Assembly: GCF_016906535.1 (NCBI RefSeq) | Contig: NC_057370.1 | Span: forward strand, 1,364,001-1,428,000 | Origin: Rhizoctonia solani | Lineage: Eukaryota > Basidiomycota > Agaricomycetes > Cantharellales > Ceratobasidiaceae | DNA length: 64,000 nt | Direction: 5' to 3' | Shown: piece by piece, positions 37,950 through 50,457 of the stretch | Position numbering within the stretch: the first letter of the stretch is position 1 | How the letters are laid out: each line of letters opens with the position of its first letter | The notes under the pieces: model-generated | Databases searched by the model: none | What the model was told of the DNA's origin: nothing | The model's input: only the letters and a program-made list of their open reading frames with translations | Program-made: the position numbers and the translations under genes

Positions 37950-38345
37950 GGGGATACTGTGTGCAGGCCAAGCTTTATCAATATACGCGCTCGACTGTTC
38001 CTGGGTATAACATGACGGCGTCAACGAGAACCAAGGGCGAATTGCCACTACCTGCTTGACTCGGCGCGTCACGAGAACGTTCTGAATAAGCCTGTGCAGT
38101 CTGGTTGACGACCGACCCTTCCGACAATCGAGGTTCACATCATTAGGGCTGTGAAAAGAAGCACAATAGGGGGTTGGTATGTGCAAAAATGTTTAATAGC
38201 GGCATTTCGGGTGCTTTGAATGCAGATCTCACCGTGGGACAAGAGTTTGTCGAGGTATGGCACCAGCGTAGTATCGCTATTACGTTCACACAACAAACAA
38301 TATACATCCCACCTGTATAATTTAGGCTGTCTCTCAAGATCAACT
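37950..38345 (-). repeat. 5'-flank repeat, copy 3
   Basis: This is the upstream flank of copy B and contains the 26-nt match with the flank of copy A at 38018-38043. Similarity continues through the ATCGAGGTxCA...ATCAxTAGG part, with small gaps. Confidence 0.7.
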
Positions 38346-38674
38346 GCTCGTAAATGACCGACTATTGTTCAGGTTATATTTTAAAATAGGAAGATCACCA
38401 TTGTGAGAATCCGTGGGTTGATTATTTGCCGTCGATAACGGTAATCTTAATGTTCAGCACACCCCTTAAGTTTGTTTGGCGTAGGTTCCGGGTTTCAACA
38501 TAGTCACTACGACTCAGGCGCCTAATTGTCAAGCGAGCAACCATAGTCCAATGTCTCTCGTGTACTATGGCACACTAGTGGCCGAGCCATCCGGGGTCGC
38601 GACAGTTCGATTCTCTACCCCTGTAGTTCTTCAGACAATACGAATAATCCCAACTGGTATACCCGCTTTCAAAA
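38346..38674. other. Intergenic region with a weak tRNA-like segment
   Basis: Around 38577-38625, TAGTGGCCGAG and GTTCGATTC have the spacing of pol III A and B boxes, but the T-arm stem and acceptor stem do not pair. It may be a tRNA pseudogene or SINE head. Nothing else is seen before the next start codon. Confidence 0.3.
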
Positions 38675-41600
38675 ATGTCGAGAACTGTGTTGGGTAGGTT
38701 TGTTGTCTTTATTCGTGGGCACCACGGACTTATTACCCAATTCAGAGAAACCACTCCCCCTCAATTCGCTCTCAAGATATATTCGAATGCTTTAATGCTG
38801 CCCACCGATGCCGAGCCCAAGCCAAAGGCGTCGAACACGCTCCTTTCTACACAGCTCGACTATGTAGATGAAATGCTGGATTGGGACTTTGCAGTTTCAC
38901 CACCGGTATGTTGGTGATCTGTCCTGGAGCCTCTAACTAACTAGCTGGAACCAGGCGTCCAGCCGCTTGATGATATTTCAGGGCTCGTTCAAGAAGTTGA
39001 CCATTGCAATCTACGGTCAACCAAGTGACGCCCAAGAGGAACCAGCAGCGGAGGTATCCTCCACGACATATCCAGCAATCGAATATCGGGCTCTCCCACC
39101 TCCGATTGACATTGCCAACCTATCTGACTCCTCACAAACCGCGAAGACCTTACTGAAAGCAAACTCGGCAAATCCACCTCTTCGGCACGTTTTTCACTCT
39201 TTGCTCTGCTACGTCACTACTCCTGAAGGACCTTTTGATGAATGGGATGAGAGTAGCGGAAATCCGTTGGAACGTTTGCTACAGAGCGATGTCATTGATG
39301 CAATTGAGCTTATGCAAGAGGCGATTCAAGCATTGAGAAAGCCCCTCCCCGAGATAGAGGAAGATACTGCCACTCAATTTATTTCGCTGGTGAACGAGTC
39401 CTTGGGTGAGTGAAATCAACAACCTTCGAGGTAAGTGGTGACTGACGTAGTTTTACCAGGCGAAAACGTGAGTAACGCTAGTATTGTCCAAGAATAGCGA
39501 CGTATGTGCTTTATTAGCCGGACCTTCAAACATGCAAGCTACTTTTCGAGATCCTAGGATACGCTTCGTTACAAAGCGACTCTCTTGTTACAGCTGTTCT
39601 GGTACGTGAATTAGGAGATTTACCTGAGCCAACCTATTTACAACGATACCCAGTACGGCATTTCAACCGTGACTTACCTTGCAGACCCACGACTTCTGGA
39701 AGACGACGACGTGCCTAAACATATCGAACGATGGATATCGCACCCGTTGGTCGCAAGGTATCTTAACGAACCCGATATACAAGAGTACATGGTAGCAGGA
39801 CGTGACCAGATAACTTCAAGCGAAAACATGGCTCGATGGGAACAAATACAGTCCGCTATTACTTCCTGGGGAGACTTTCATCTGGCTTTTGACGAATACG
39901 ACGAATCATTGCCAGAGAGGATCCCCCGAGTCGCTCGATGGTTGCGTCGCTCCTTTTCTGAAAGACACTTTGGGCCCACTATGCTTTGGCGGCTCTGGAA
40001 TCAGCCGAACATATCCGACTTTTCGTCCGACGAGCCAGCTTTCCGTGACTACAATAATCTATTACTAGGCACACAAGGCCCTTGGAATGATGCGACAACT
40101 TTGCTCGGGAGCTTCCGTGCTACGTTGAAAACGTACGTAGGAATAGCCGGTGTACTATCCATTGTTTGGTGGAGTCGGTTTCCCCCCGATGCGATCGCTT
40201 GCCAAGCAATTTCTATTTTAAAGCTATGGTCAGAGTCTCGAGGGATCCGTGAGGTACGTGCTAGGTTGGGCAATAAAGCTCTTAGTACTTACGCACTATA
40301 TAGATAGTTCATTCCCTCGTACTCATGCCAATTTTTCATGAAGCATTATCCGAGCTCTCTGTTGATGTACCCCTTCATAAGTCGGGCCTATATGCTCAAC
40401 AGTTACTCGAATCGCTTAGCGTCTCTATTGAAGAGGTAGAGGAGCATACTCCAGAAGTGGTCCCAGCTACCCCAGAGCCCCCGCAATTATCTGGACATCT
40501 TGAGGTCATGGCAGCAGTTCTCAAACAGCCACAATTGGACGATATTGCCGTGAAGCGCGTCAGCCTTGCCAGTCAGCGCATTCTTCATCAAATCAAAGAG
40601 TTACCAGAAGAACCGTGGACTATCTTTGACGAATCTCATCAATCGACTTCAGAGTCATTCACACTCACACAAATAGAAGTGCTCCGAAGGCTCAAGGCTT
40701 ATATGGATTCACTAAAGGAGCGATTCACCGACACAGACTCGTTACCCGTGATTTCTAGCTTGTTGATAGCATTCAGTAATATTCTTGAGACGGTTTCACT
40801 TTTGCTCCCTTACGCCAATATACCGGCGCCCACCGCCAGATCCTTGATTCATTCTGCTTCTGCCATGTTTATCTCCTCTGAAATCATCCTGTCGCGAAAC
40901 CGAAGGCAGACTCAGATAACCGAACCATCCCACTTCTTGCGGCAAACATGTGTCCAACTTTTCCGTACATTGGTTGAACTGGATGATTCGGAATCTGGGT
41001 TCCAATACCCGGTTGCAGACCAGGTGTTACCAACGATACTCGCTGCATGGATAGAGTTCGATGTAACGGACACAATGCACATCGCCGTATCTCAGACGGC
41101 CGTTCTCCTCGATCTTGTGATCCCCCAATTATCTCAAGACGACGACCGAAGCGATGCACAGAGCTATTGGCTTCAGCAGGTGGTACGCAACCTGCCGCGG
41201 TTCGACCGGTTATTATCGGTTCTTCCGGTTCGACATTGGGTCACCTTGGTCTCGCGGTTGGTCTCCCTCGACGGAGTAGACACAAACATCGGTCTCAGCT
41301 CATGGTTCGCATTAAACGAACTACAATCCCTAAGGGCCCTTGTTTCACGGATCACCTTGGATGCTGCGCCAGGCAAACTCGCCGTTATGCTCCGTGTGGC
41401 AGATAGATCTATTGGCCTTCTTGTTGCCCTCTTTAGGGACATTCTACAAGACAACACCATCGAGACAGTTGTACGAGATATCCAAACAATAGCTAGCCTT
41501 ACCCATTGTCTCGAAATCATAGTCGATAACCATGCAACCTCGCTTGCGACAGCTGAATTAGCGGCGCTGCTCGCGCCATACGCGATCCTTGACGACCCAC

Positions 41601-42259
41601 GAGCATTGAGACGCCTGTTGGCCACGGCTTTGCTACGAGGCTCCCGTGTGGCACCGTCCCCATACCCGCTCTGGCTGGCCATTCCTCAACTCCTAGTTCC
41701 TCACCGAATGTTTGCAACACGAGACATGGATCTTGAGGTCTTTGGAACAGACATTGGGCTCGCGTTGGCGAATTTGTGCGCCCAATGGACCGAGAACGAA
41801 CAGCAAGGAGCTGAAATCTGGGAAGGTGTGGTGCGAATCTTGGAATGGTTGACTGAACTCGACGATATCGCGTCAGTCCGCTTGCACGGTCTCGACCCCT
41901 CGACCCTCGAAATCCTCCGATCGCTCGTCGAAAAATACGTCCCGTCCCGGATAAGTGCATTCGACCTTGCGTATGGCCTTGTTACGTTTTCGGCAGACGT
42001 ACCAGAAGACATTGCCGTAGCTACATCTCTCATACCCAACAATTCAAATCTCCAAACGACGACCTCGGACATCCGAAACGCACTGAGCCGCTCACGAGCC
42101 GAAACCAGTCGAGAAACGACCCCTCAGCCGGGTATGAGCCACATCGAACTTTTGGCTCTCGCAAGCATTTCGCCGCGGGCCCCAACATCGCCCATATCGC
42201 CCAACGCGCCTCTGAGTCTAACTAAAATGTACTCGCAAAACGAGTTTAGGTCTGTATGA
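38675..42259 (+). CDS. Large helical (HEAT/ARM-like) protein of unknown identity
   Basis: I do not recognise this protein with certainty. It is about 1,080 residues, almost all helical, without membrane segments. The start used (38675) gives MSRTVLGRFVVFIRGHHGLI, then FALKIYSNALMLPTDAEPKP and LDYVDEMLDWDFAVSPP; this last part faintly recalls the Q-x-LSWDF region of exportin-4/7-type karyopherins, where it lies well inside the protein. That would mean the N-terminus is missing here. Middle exons have LQTCKLLFEILGYASLQSDS and GVLSIVWWSRFPPDAIACQA; the last exon (from about 40310) is 1.9 kb and ends in a Ser/Pro-rich tail, TKMYSQNEFRSV. An 8-nt exon lies at 39460-39467. Exon joining near 39600-39690 is one base out of phase, so a frame break or missed exon exists there. 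Confidence 0.55.
39460..39467 (+). other. 8-nt microexon of the helical-protein gene
   Basis: GCGAAAAC is preceded by TTTTACCAG and followed by GTGAGT. Joining TCCTTGG to it and to the exon starting CCGGACCTT gives S-L-G-E-N-P-D-L in frame. The flanking introns are about 50 nt each, normal for this window. Confidence 0.6.
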
Positions 42260-42738
42260 CGTTTTACCCCCCAGATCCTTACTTTACCCCTAATATTTTT
42301 TACGTATTGTATGTTTTTTTGTCTCTTGTTGGACTTTTTTGGTTGTTCGTAGGATGCTTAGGCAGTCGCCATCTGCTCGATTGAATACAAGTCGGCCACC
42401 AAGCCAGCACGTCGACGATTGGCAACCAGACGACGCAGAATGACCAAATAAGAACGGAACAAACCGTTCGACCGAATCGAACGAAATGAAATTGAGTAGG
42501 TTGGCGAGACATACAATGGTAAACATGAGGGAAGGGAAGTTGCGGGACCGAGGAGCCGAGAACCAGGACTCAAAACGAAGATCAGGGTACGAGAAGTACA
42601 TAGAGTGGTGCAGGAGGACAAGGGCAGTCATGTGTTGTACAACAGCAGAGAAGTCAAGTAAGATAGAACGGGACAATTGTAAACCAAAACCAAGAGTCTA
42701 TGTGTCTATGATGAAATGTATCGATAACTTTTTTGTCT
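42260..42738. other. Convergent intergenic region
   Basis: This lies between the stops of two convergent genes and shows only T-rich 3'-end-like sequence near 42295-42320. Open frames here are not supported. Confidence 0.4.
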
Positions 42739-44985
42739 TTAGAAACGTTCGTCATCGGTTCGTGCGTATAAAGACTCGGGGTGCCTGAAATAGTGACCAT
42801 ACTCGGATTGAGATGTCGTAGGCGACAGAGGAACCTGAGATCCCTGCTCGGACGGGTCTTCTTTCTTCTTTCCGACCCGATACACACGTTTTCGTCGCGC
42901 CTTAACAGGGACCCTCTCCGCGTGTGGCGTCGCGCTCACGCTTCCGCCTGGTCTTCTTGGAACGCTACGAACGGTCACGCCCTGCACGCTGGGCGCAAAC
43001 AACGAAAGTGTATGATTTGTCTGGCTCAATGCGCTCAGCTGGGTCACTGTCGTATTCAACCCCGGGCGCAGGACGATTTCGGGCTCAGGGTCGACAACGT
43101 TCGGGTCGTCGTTGTTGTAGTGCATGACCTCGCGCGAGTAGGTAGGGCTGACCATGGATGGGGACAATGACCGCTTTCGGTTCAGGGCCGGCTCCTCCCC
43201 ACCGCTTGCTGGGAGCTCGGAAGACGGAGGGGTGGAAATGGTTCGTCCCGCAACGCTCGAGCGCGATCCTGTCGGTGCACTCGATCCAAAGTACGAAGAC
43301 GCGCCCCGTCGGCGTTCATGCTGGTGCTGGTGCTGGTGCTGATGCTGAGGTTCATATCGAATATTCGAGCCCGCGCGCGAAAGAGGAGCACGGGGTGGCG
43401 GGGTGGTAGGGAGTGAAACAGATCCTGCTTGACCCAGGCCCATCTGTCTTCGTAGTGCCTCTTGGTGTCCGACCCACTGCTTCAACGGACTCTGATGATT
43501 CGAATACATCTTTCGACCACGCCCCGACTCGGACTGGAATGGTGAAAGTAGAGATTTTGCAGGTTTGGGCGGCAACGCGACCGAGCCGGTTGCTTTCGGC
43601 CGGGTGATGGTTCCTCCTCCAACGGCAGGAATGGTTTCGTACTCGTCGCCAGGCTCGTCATGGCCATCCGACAAGTCGGGCGAGTCTTCTTCCCAATACG
43701 CGCTTTCTTCTTGCACCGAGCTCGGTCGGCTAACGCTGCTCGTGCCGTCCGTAAGGTCGCCAAGCCCTCGGTTCTGAACATAGAGCTTGCTAAAGCCAGA
43801 GTACGAGCTTTTAGATGGCAGACCTTCAGGCCTGAGACCGTATGTAGGATCAAAGTGCTCTTGGTCTATATCGGAATCTGGGGTTTCGGGTGGGTCGATG
43901 GGTGAGGGAACGAGTGGAGGTAGGGACGAGGTAGTTGGCGAATTGAGGGACGAACTTGGTTGGCGACCGCGTCCACTCCCAGCCATCGAAGGTGCGACAG
44001 ACAACCTGGGCCTGAGCGCCGCGAGGCCTGCAGGGGTAGGGAGTGAGTACGTCGAGAGCGCCGGTTGGAGGCCGACCGTCGGGAACCGGAGCGGACGTTC
44101 GGAAGCTCGGGGGGACGTCGGCTCGTGCTCGGCCACAGATGGCAAGCTCGAGATCGGCCCCCTTGGTTTCTGGGCATACGGAGTCTCGACTTTAGCTCTG
44201 CCGGCCAACCAGCGTTGGCTTAATCGATGGATAATCCCGGGCAAGTCTTCTCGAAACATTTCCCGCAACTGACCTTCGATCTCGCGTTGGATGTACTTTT
44301 GGATAACGGCAATCGAGTCGAATGTGCTGCTGACTTCTACATTCTGGAGCGGGTCGGTCTTGAATACGAGGGTGATGCCTTTTTGTTTTGAGACGACGAG
44401 GACAACATAGGCGTTTAGTCTGAAATGGGATAACCTCAGATGCATGGGGACCACGAGGGGCTGATGAGCTGCGAGAATGCCACGCGAAGTGCCTAGAACG
44501 CCATCGAAATCGGACTTTTTGTTGTTGAGTGGATTAGCCTGGAGCGGGTCAAGGTTATGATGTAAGTGGGGCACCAAACGCAACGAGGCCTGGGCAAAAC
44601 TACTATACCTGGACTTTGGTCCTCAACACAATATGGGCGTCTCCGGCATAGCTAAGTCTGAAAATTCCACGAAACTGGTCCACCGTCAGGTCGCCGATAT
44701 CCCGTATCTCGAGTTCCGGGGGCTGGGGATTGGCAGTGTGAGTTGAAAAATGCGGCGGGCCGAGGATGAGGCGTACCCACCTGTTTGCCCATCTCGAGTT
44801 CGACAACCTCGATTCGGTCTGCTATGATAGGCGGTTTGTTGCCCTTGTTGAGAGCAGCGTCGAGCATTTGACAGGCATCGCGGTGGAAACTCTCGCTAAA
44901 TCTGGGCCACTCGAACTGGAAGCTGCCACCTCATATCAGCACAGGTGCACACGACCTCGTACTCCATTGCATAAGCGTACCTCAT
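42739..44985 (-). CDS. MDM34: Mitochondrial distribution and morphology protein 34 (ERMES subunit)
   Basis: Mdm34 is the outer-mitochondrial-membrane subunit of the ERMES ER-mitochondria tether, with a lipid-carrying SMP domain. The ATG at 44985 is followed after two codons by an intron; the next exon gives [20 protein letters not shown] and [15 protein letters not shown]. Then come [73 protein letters not shown] and [20 protein letters not shown], all standard SMP landmarks. The total is about 685 residues. Beyond residue 230 the tail is long, Ser/Pro-rich and disordered, with a His-Gln repeat near 43320-43345 and a basic patch ([14 protein letters not shown]) near the C-terminus. It shares a 186-bp promoter region with ALKBH1. 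No defect seen. Confidence 0.92.
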
Positions 44986-45171
44986 GTTCTAGTGAGCCTG
45001 GACAAGTAGAGAGAGTGGAGGCGTGAGACAGACTGTCAACGAGTCGGTAGCAGGACGAGGGAGCTAACGAAATACAATTTAGGTCACTCGTACCCTGCAC
45101 CAGTAAGCGCCGACGTCCATCACTCCCGTCCCTTTCCTTGCACCCTGACTCTCTCCATCTCTCTCTCAACA

Positions 45172-46728
45172 ATGGACACATCCTCACGCTCATACAAAAA
45201 GGCCCTCCGACATCACCTCAAATCCCAGCAAAACAAAGCACACGAAGATAAGCCCCCGCTATCTCCGTTCAGAGCCGCGGAGAAAAAATACAAATCGAGA
45301 TTCCCTCCACCGGATTTGAGCCAGGTTTTAGATTTGGGCGCTGCCAGGGAAGAGAACGTAACTGGAGAGTGGCGAGGGAATCCGAATGTGTCGGGGCTCA
45401 AGATGAAAGAGGTTGGATTAAAAGGGGGCGGAAAGGCGTACACGTTTGAGTCCATACCTGGTCGGTCCTAATCGGATGAATACGGAATAGGGGGGAGAGT
45501 GGGACTAATGCATGGCAGACCAGGCCTCGTCCTCTTGCCTTTTTTCGTTGCCCCAACCGCCCAGCGATCGCTCGTTACTCGGTGTCTCAGAGAGCACGCG
45601 CGCTCCCCCAACGAGTCCAATCTCGATGCACACTACCAAGTCCCTCGGAGCGGACTGTGGAACGCATGGGAGCGGGTTGTGGGCCAGAGAGAAAAGCTGG
45701 CGGATCCGAGTTTCGATATAGAGGTTGAAACAAAATGGAAGGACGACTTGCCCTTGGATGCGTATCATCCACCAGACACAACACGAACGCTCGTCGAAAA
45801 CGAACCGGGCTCGCTCGGGGATTCTCAAGCCAAACTGGCGCCGATGCCATCTTCTACCCTCCCACCCTCCACAGTATCTCAGCTCGTCCCAAAACTCCGC
45901 TGGTCAAATATAGGCTTGAATTACCACTGGGGTACCAAGTCGTACGACTTTGAACGAGATAGGGTGCCATTTCCAGACGATATACGAGGGGTTTGTGTGG
46001 ATGCCGTCCAGAGGGTAGACTGGACGGGCGTTTGGGAGGGTGTTGCAGATGGCATGGAGTGGAAGGATGGAGTGGACTGGGATATCTGGGAACGGACGTA
46101 CGGTGCGTGGTTTTATCCTTTTAGTTAAAAACCGGAACTAAGTAGTGCAACCTAGAACCGGATGCGGGTATCATTAATTTTTATCAGCCTAGAGTAAGTG
46201 CCCCTTATATATGCACCCCAGCTGTCTCATAGCGTCCAGGATACACTTATGGGTCATGTCGATCGTTCCGAAATCTCGTCAACTACGCCACTAGTATCCA
46301 TTTCGTACGTTCATAAATCAATCGAGAGCGCCCTCGTTGATGACTTGACATAGATTGGGCAACGCAGCAATATTCTTAATCGGAGGACTATCTCGAGACA
46401 TCGAGCCCATTCCAATTTTGCTGCGCTCTGGAGATGTGGTGATTATGAGTGGCCCAGGGTGCCGACGTGCTTATCATGGTAAGTTTATAGTCTAATTTAT
46501 GAACGAGAGGCGTTCCTAATATCCAATCATGATCGAATTGACGGTTTTAATCTCGACTGACCAGGCGTTCCTCGAATTCTGGAAAACTCGACTCCAGCGT
46601 ACTTGACTGAGTTGGAGAACCAGGATAGAGGTGACCAATTGATATCCGAGTACATAAAAAACGCGAGGATAAACTGTAACGTTAGACAAGTATTTCCAAG
46701 TACCCAAGAGAGTACCGAGGGTGCTTGA
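45172..46728 (+). CDS. AlkB homolog 1-type Fe(II)/2-oxoglutarate dioxygenase
   Basis: This is an ALKBH1-family oxygenase that demethylates nucleic acid (in other organisms tRNA, mRNA or DNA) using Fe2+ and 2-oxoglutarate. The ATG at 45172 gives MDTSSRSYKKALRHHLKSQQ. The family core is LVLLPFFVAPTAQRSLVTRC, LDAHYQVPRSGLWNAWE, LRWSNIGLNYHWGTKSYDFE, then DAGIINFYQPRDTLMGHVDR. Iron ligands are His (46255-46257) and Asp (46261-46263) of GHVDRSE and the His of YHGVPRIL (46475-46477). LRSGDVVIMSG is the usual strand before the last His. The protein ends QESTEGA after five short introns. It is divergent from MDM34 and looks intact. Confidence 0.9.
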
Positions 46729-46943
46729 ACATTAACACGATAATAAATAAACTTTTTCAACGCCTACGTCTATGCGTCAAAGAAGCCTCCGCATTTAGTC
46801 TCGGCGCTTAAGGGATCCAAGCCGATGGGTGAATTACAACATCAACTTTGATACCTCCGCCGTGCTTGGTCTTGTATTATATCCTCTCTTCGCTTCGTTC
46901 GTTTTTTTCTTTTTAGTTTTCTTTCTTTCGGTAATAGATCTCG

Positions 46944-49646
46944 ATGAACGGGTTTGCGAGACGGCTTGGGCTGGGAGGAAAGGATAAAGACAAGGAGCCT
47001 TTGTCTCCTATCGTGCCTACGCAGCCCGAGCCTGGACCACAGCAGCCGGTGCCTCCTCAGCAACAACCATTACCCCCTCAGCAGCAGCAACAACAGCAAC
47101 AACAGTCACCAATAGTGCCTCCGATCAACCCAGCCGTGATCGATGGTAAAGCACTGACCAACGGGATACGGAGTCCGACTACACCCACAGGTGTCGACGA
47201 TAGTACAATTCGACAACGGCCGCCTCGGTCATCCAGCAAGAGCTCGGCGGTGGTCTCTCCCCCTCCTCGGCCCGTAGTCAACACCAAGGCAAAGGCAAAG
47301 ACCAAGTCTACGCAGCAATCCAAAGATGATTTGCTTATGAGTTTGTTGGCGAGTGAGGCAGTTATGGATAGTCGTACTTCGGAGATTTTGAGCGCCGAAC
47401 AAGTCGAGGAGCTTAAAAAGGTGTGTACTTTATTAACATGTTTTGTTTATGTTTTTGTCTTTTTTTTGGAACTGAAAAAATCAATATTCGAACCTGGCTA
47501 ATGATGATATGTACTACAGGAAGACGCGTTATTACAATCCCGGTTCGCCTCGTCTACCAAAAAACTCGCGCTGGAAACCAAGATGCGAGACGCGGCGCGA
47601 TCTCTAACCACGCTCAACGCAACGAACAAGTCGGCATCGAAACAGACACAAGAGCAGCTCGAAGAGGCTATCCAGCGACTCGAAGCGGCCCAGGCGGACC
47701 ATATGCAGATCCAAACGCGGCACGCCGAGGTCCAACGCAAGTTGCTCGAACATCGTGCTGGCGTTCTCAGCGCCGCGCTCCGCAAGACGGACGAGAGCCT
47801 TTCGGTTCCGCCAAGCAGTACGATGAGTCCGACGGATAGTTCGAGGACGAGCTTGAGTAAATTCGATGGTGCTCATTTCTTTGCTGGGCACGCCGAGTCG
47901 ACTGGAGGTCCCCCGATGCCTATGCGTGCCGGTCCGTCGCCACAAGACATCCTACGCATGAAACAGGCGGAAGAGACGGCCAAGGCAGCTACTAAACGCG
48001 CAACCGAACTATCACGCGACCTTGGGCTGCTTAAACTCGAAAAGGCAGAGGCCGAGACGCGTGCAGCATTGGATATCCAACAGGCCGAGGAGCAGGTGGC
48101 TGAGCTGCGTAGTCAAATTGGGAAGCTCACTAGCAAGAGCCAGGCGTGGGAAAAGGAGAGGGAGGAGCTGCTTGAGGACGTGGCGCAGCGGGACAAGGAG
48201 ATTGAGGAACTTCAAGACAAGCTCAATGCTGCCGAACGACAGGGTGGGAAAGCAGGGGGAGCATCCGCAACTGAAGTCGAGGCAGAACTTGAAGGAGCGC
48301 GTAAAGCCATCCGGGGTATCGTTCGCACACACCGAATCAACATGCAGCAATTCGCTTCGGCCGAGGGCGAGTCGGGTGTGTTTTCGGTTGCGAACATGGT
48401 AGCAGCCATCGGCTCCCACATCGAATTCCTGGATGAGACTAGAAAGGGTCTGGAAAAGGCAAAACGTGAAGCCGAGAGCGAGTCGCAGGATGCGAAGCAA
48501 GCCAAAGAAAAGATGCTCGCGCAATTGGACGAGAGTCGACAGGATACCCAGGAATCGCTGCGCCAAATAGCAACGCTAGAGCGCCAGATGATGGTCAGTC
48601 CTTTCCAAATTAACACACTTTCTGATGTTGACTTTCTCGGTGGTACCAGGAACAAACAGATCGTATTGTGGAACTTTCTCGATCGGAAAGTTCCGGTATG
48701 GCCAATATCCAAACTACGAGTGCCGAATTGAATCAGATCATGTCGGTGCTTATCGCCCTTTGGGCCATTTTACCTTCTGCAGAAGGACGGGCCGCCAAGC
48801 TCTCGAACACGCAGCAGAACCGAGACCCGCTTGCACCACACGTACTGGGCTCACCGCGCACACTTCGGCCAGCCAACGCACCTCCCCTTATCTCGGACGC
48901 GGACATCAAGAGCCTGCGCCAGCTCTACGACCCCAACGGGCCCTTCTTATCTCCCCCTCCACCCGGAAAGTTCTCTATCGACGCGTTCAACGCCAAAGTC
49001 CGTGCGCTTGTGGCCGATGACCGCGCGATCATCGAGCGGCTGATCAAATTTGCGACCACCCACGAGCTTTTGAAAACGAATGCCGAAAAGGCGCAGAAGC
49101 TCGCGCAAGAGAGTACGATCAGTCTCAAGACGTATCAGGACCAAGTGCAAACCCTCGAAGAGAGGAACAATACGATGGCTTCGAGACAGACTGCTTTGTG
49201 AGTTTCCAGAAGTGTTTTCCGTTCACCTGGACGTCTTTCGGTCAGAAGTTCGGTTGCTAATCATGGGTTTCTGGACTCGTAGGATAGAAGAATTGGAACA
49301 AATCCAAGCTGGATACGAAGAACTCTTGGAAATCAAAGCGCAGCTCGAGATCGATGCAGCTCGTCAAGCCGAAGTATGTGCTAATCTCACAGAAGCAAAC
49401 AACACCCTCTCTGCGAGCGCACTTTCGCTTGCCAACGAGAGTTCCACATCTGTCGTTGCCGCCCGTGCGAAATTAGAAACCGAAGCTGCCGCGTTGAAGA
49501 AGAAGAGCGATGAACTAGAGGCCGAGTTGGATCGTGTGCGAGGGGCGGAGCAGAGTCAGAGGATCGCGCTCTTGGATGAGCTGAATGCGATGCAAACCGA
49601 GAATACCAATCTCCGTAATCAGATTAGGGCGTTGCAGTCCAAGTAA
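46944..49646 (+). CDS. Up-regulated-during-septation-type coiled-coil protein
   Basis: This is a long coiled-coil protein with the N-terminal 'up-regulated during septation' domain; family members are linked to septum formation, but the mechanism is unknown. The start at 46944 gives MNGFARRLGLGGKDKDKEPL, then a Pro/Gln-rich part with nine consecutive Gln (about 47083-47105). The domain core is DDLLMSLLASEAVMDSRTSE, ILSAEQVEELKK and, after an intron, LALETKMRDAARSLTTL. Long heptad regions follow (EELLEDVAQRDKEIEELQDK) and a mid-domain AAIGSHIEFLDETRKGLEK. The final exons (48651-49199 and from about 49283) end NLRNQIRALQSK. About 830 residues, three introns, no frame break. It lies 215 bp after ALKBH1. 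Confidence 0.85.
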
Positions 49647-50457
49647 TCTCGGTCCTGACGGACACATCGGCGCGAGCTCCACCTCGTCTTTTGCTGATTA
49701 CCGAGTCTCGAGAGATAAACCACGTGGTGGGGGGGGGGGGTTGCGGATCGTTTCAGGGATGTGGGTGGGCTGGAGTTGACGTTTGGGGTGTATCTATGTT
49801 TTTCTGTTTTCTTCCCTCTCTGTTGGTTTGCTTCGTTTATCTCGTCGTGCACTACATTTCCCGTTGTGTCGTGTTGGTTCGTCGCAATGTACACTATATG
49901 TCACACTTGCTGTTCCTTGCAACTAATCCTGATTCCTTGATTTCGGTTGCGATATTGATGATCGACATTCCATTTGTTGTTGCATTCTGGCCGGTCGTGA
50001 TATCATTTCGACCCGTCGTCAGAGCAGATTAGCATCGCCATGGTCGGATTTGGAGCCAACTGACCGTACGAACTCGGAGATACGCATTGGGGAACCCTCG
50101 CGTATCTCATGCACAAGGCCCCGATCTCGCAGCGTATGGTAATTCCCTCAGTTTCAGTCGACCATTAAGAGCCAAGTGCATGACAAGCGAGCGCCAGATC
50201 GCCCCCAATCGAAACCTGTTCTTCGATCAAAGCCACGCATGATCGCGTGGAACACTTTTGTATTTCATCTGATCCTTAATACGACACGATTTACCGAAAA
50301 AGTTTTTTTTCTAGGTTGAAGAACCTTGAGGCTCGTGAAAATAGTATAGGCATTAATCGGCAATGTCGGACGGGGTCGAGCCGGAATGTACAAAATGGAT
50401 TGGTCGTACGAAGCAAGGTAGGCCGTGTTATTCCCCAGTGCCGATTATTACATTATT
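49647..50457. other. Intergenic region with a G tract
   Basis: About 800 bp upstream of the bHLH gene. A run of about 11 G residues lies at 49729-49740, a likely slippage site. No gene seen. Confidence 0.4.

Noticed and set aside
38560..38640. Possible tRNA with A and B boxes
   Set aside because: Box spacing fits, but T-arm and acceptor stems do not pair.
41173..42072. Minus-strand frames of 120-170 codons opposite the helical-protein gene
   Set aside because: They are shadows of the 1.9-kb last exon; no independent signals.
43182..44272. Plus-strand frames opposite MDM34
   Set aside because: They are antisense shadows of the MDM34 tail, kept open by its Ser/Pro/Arg-rich codons.
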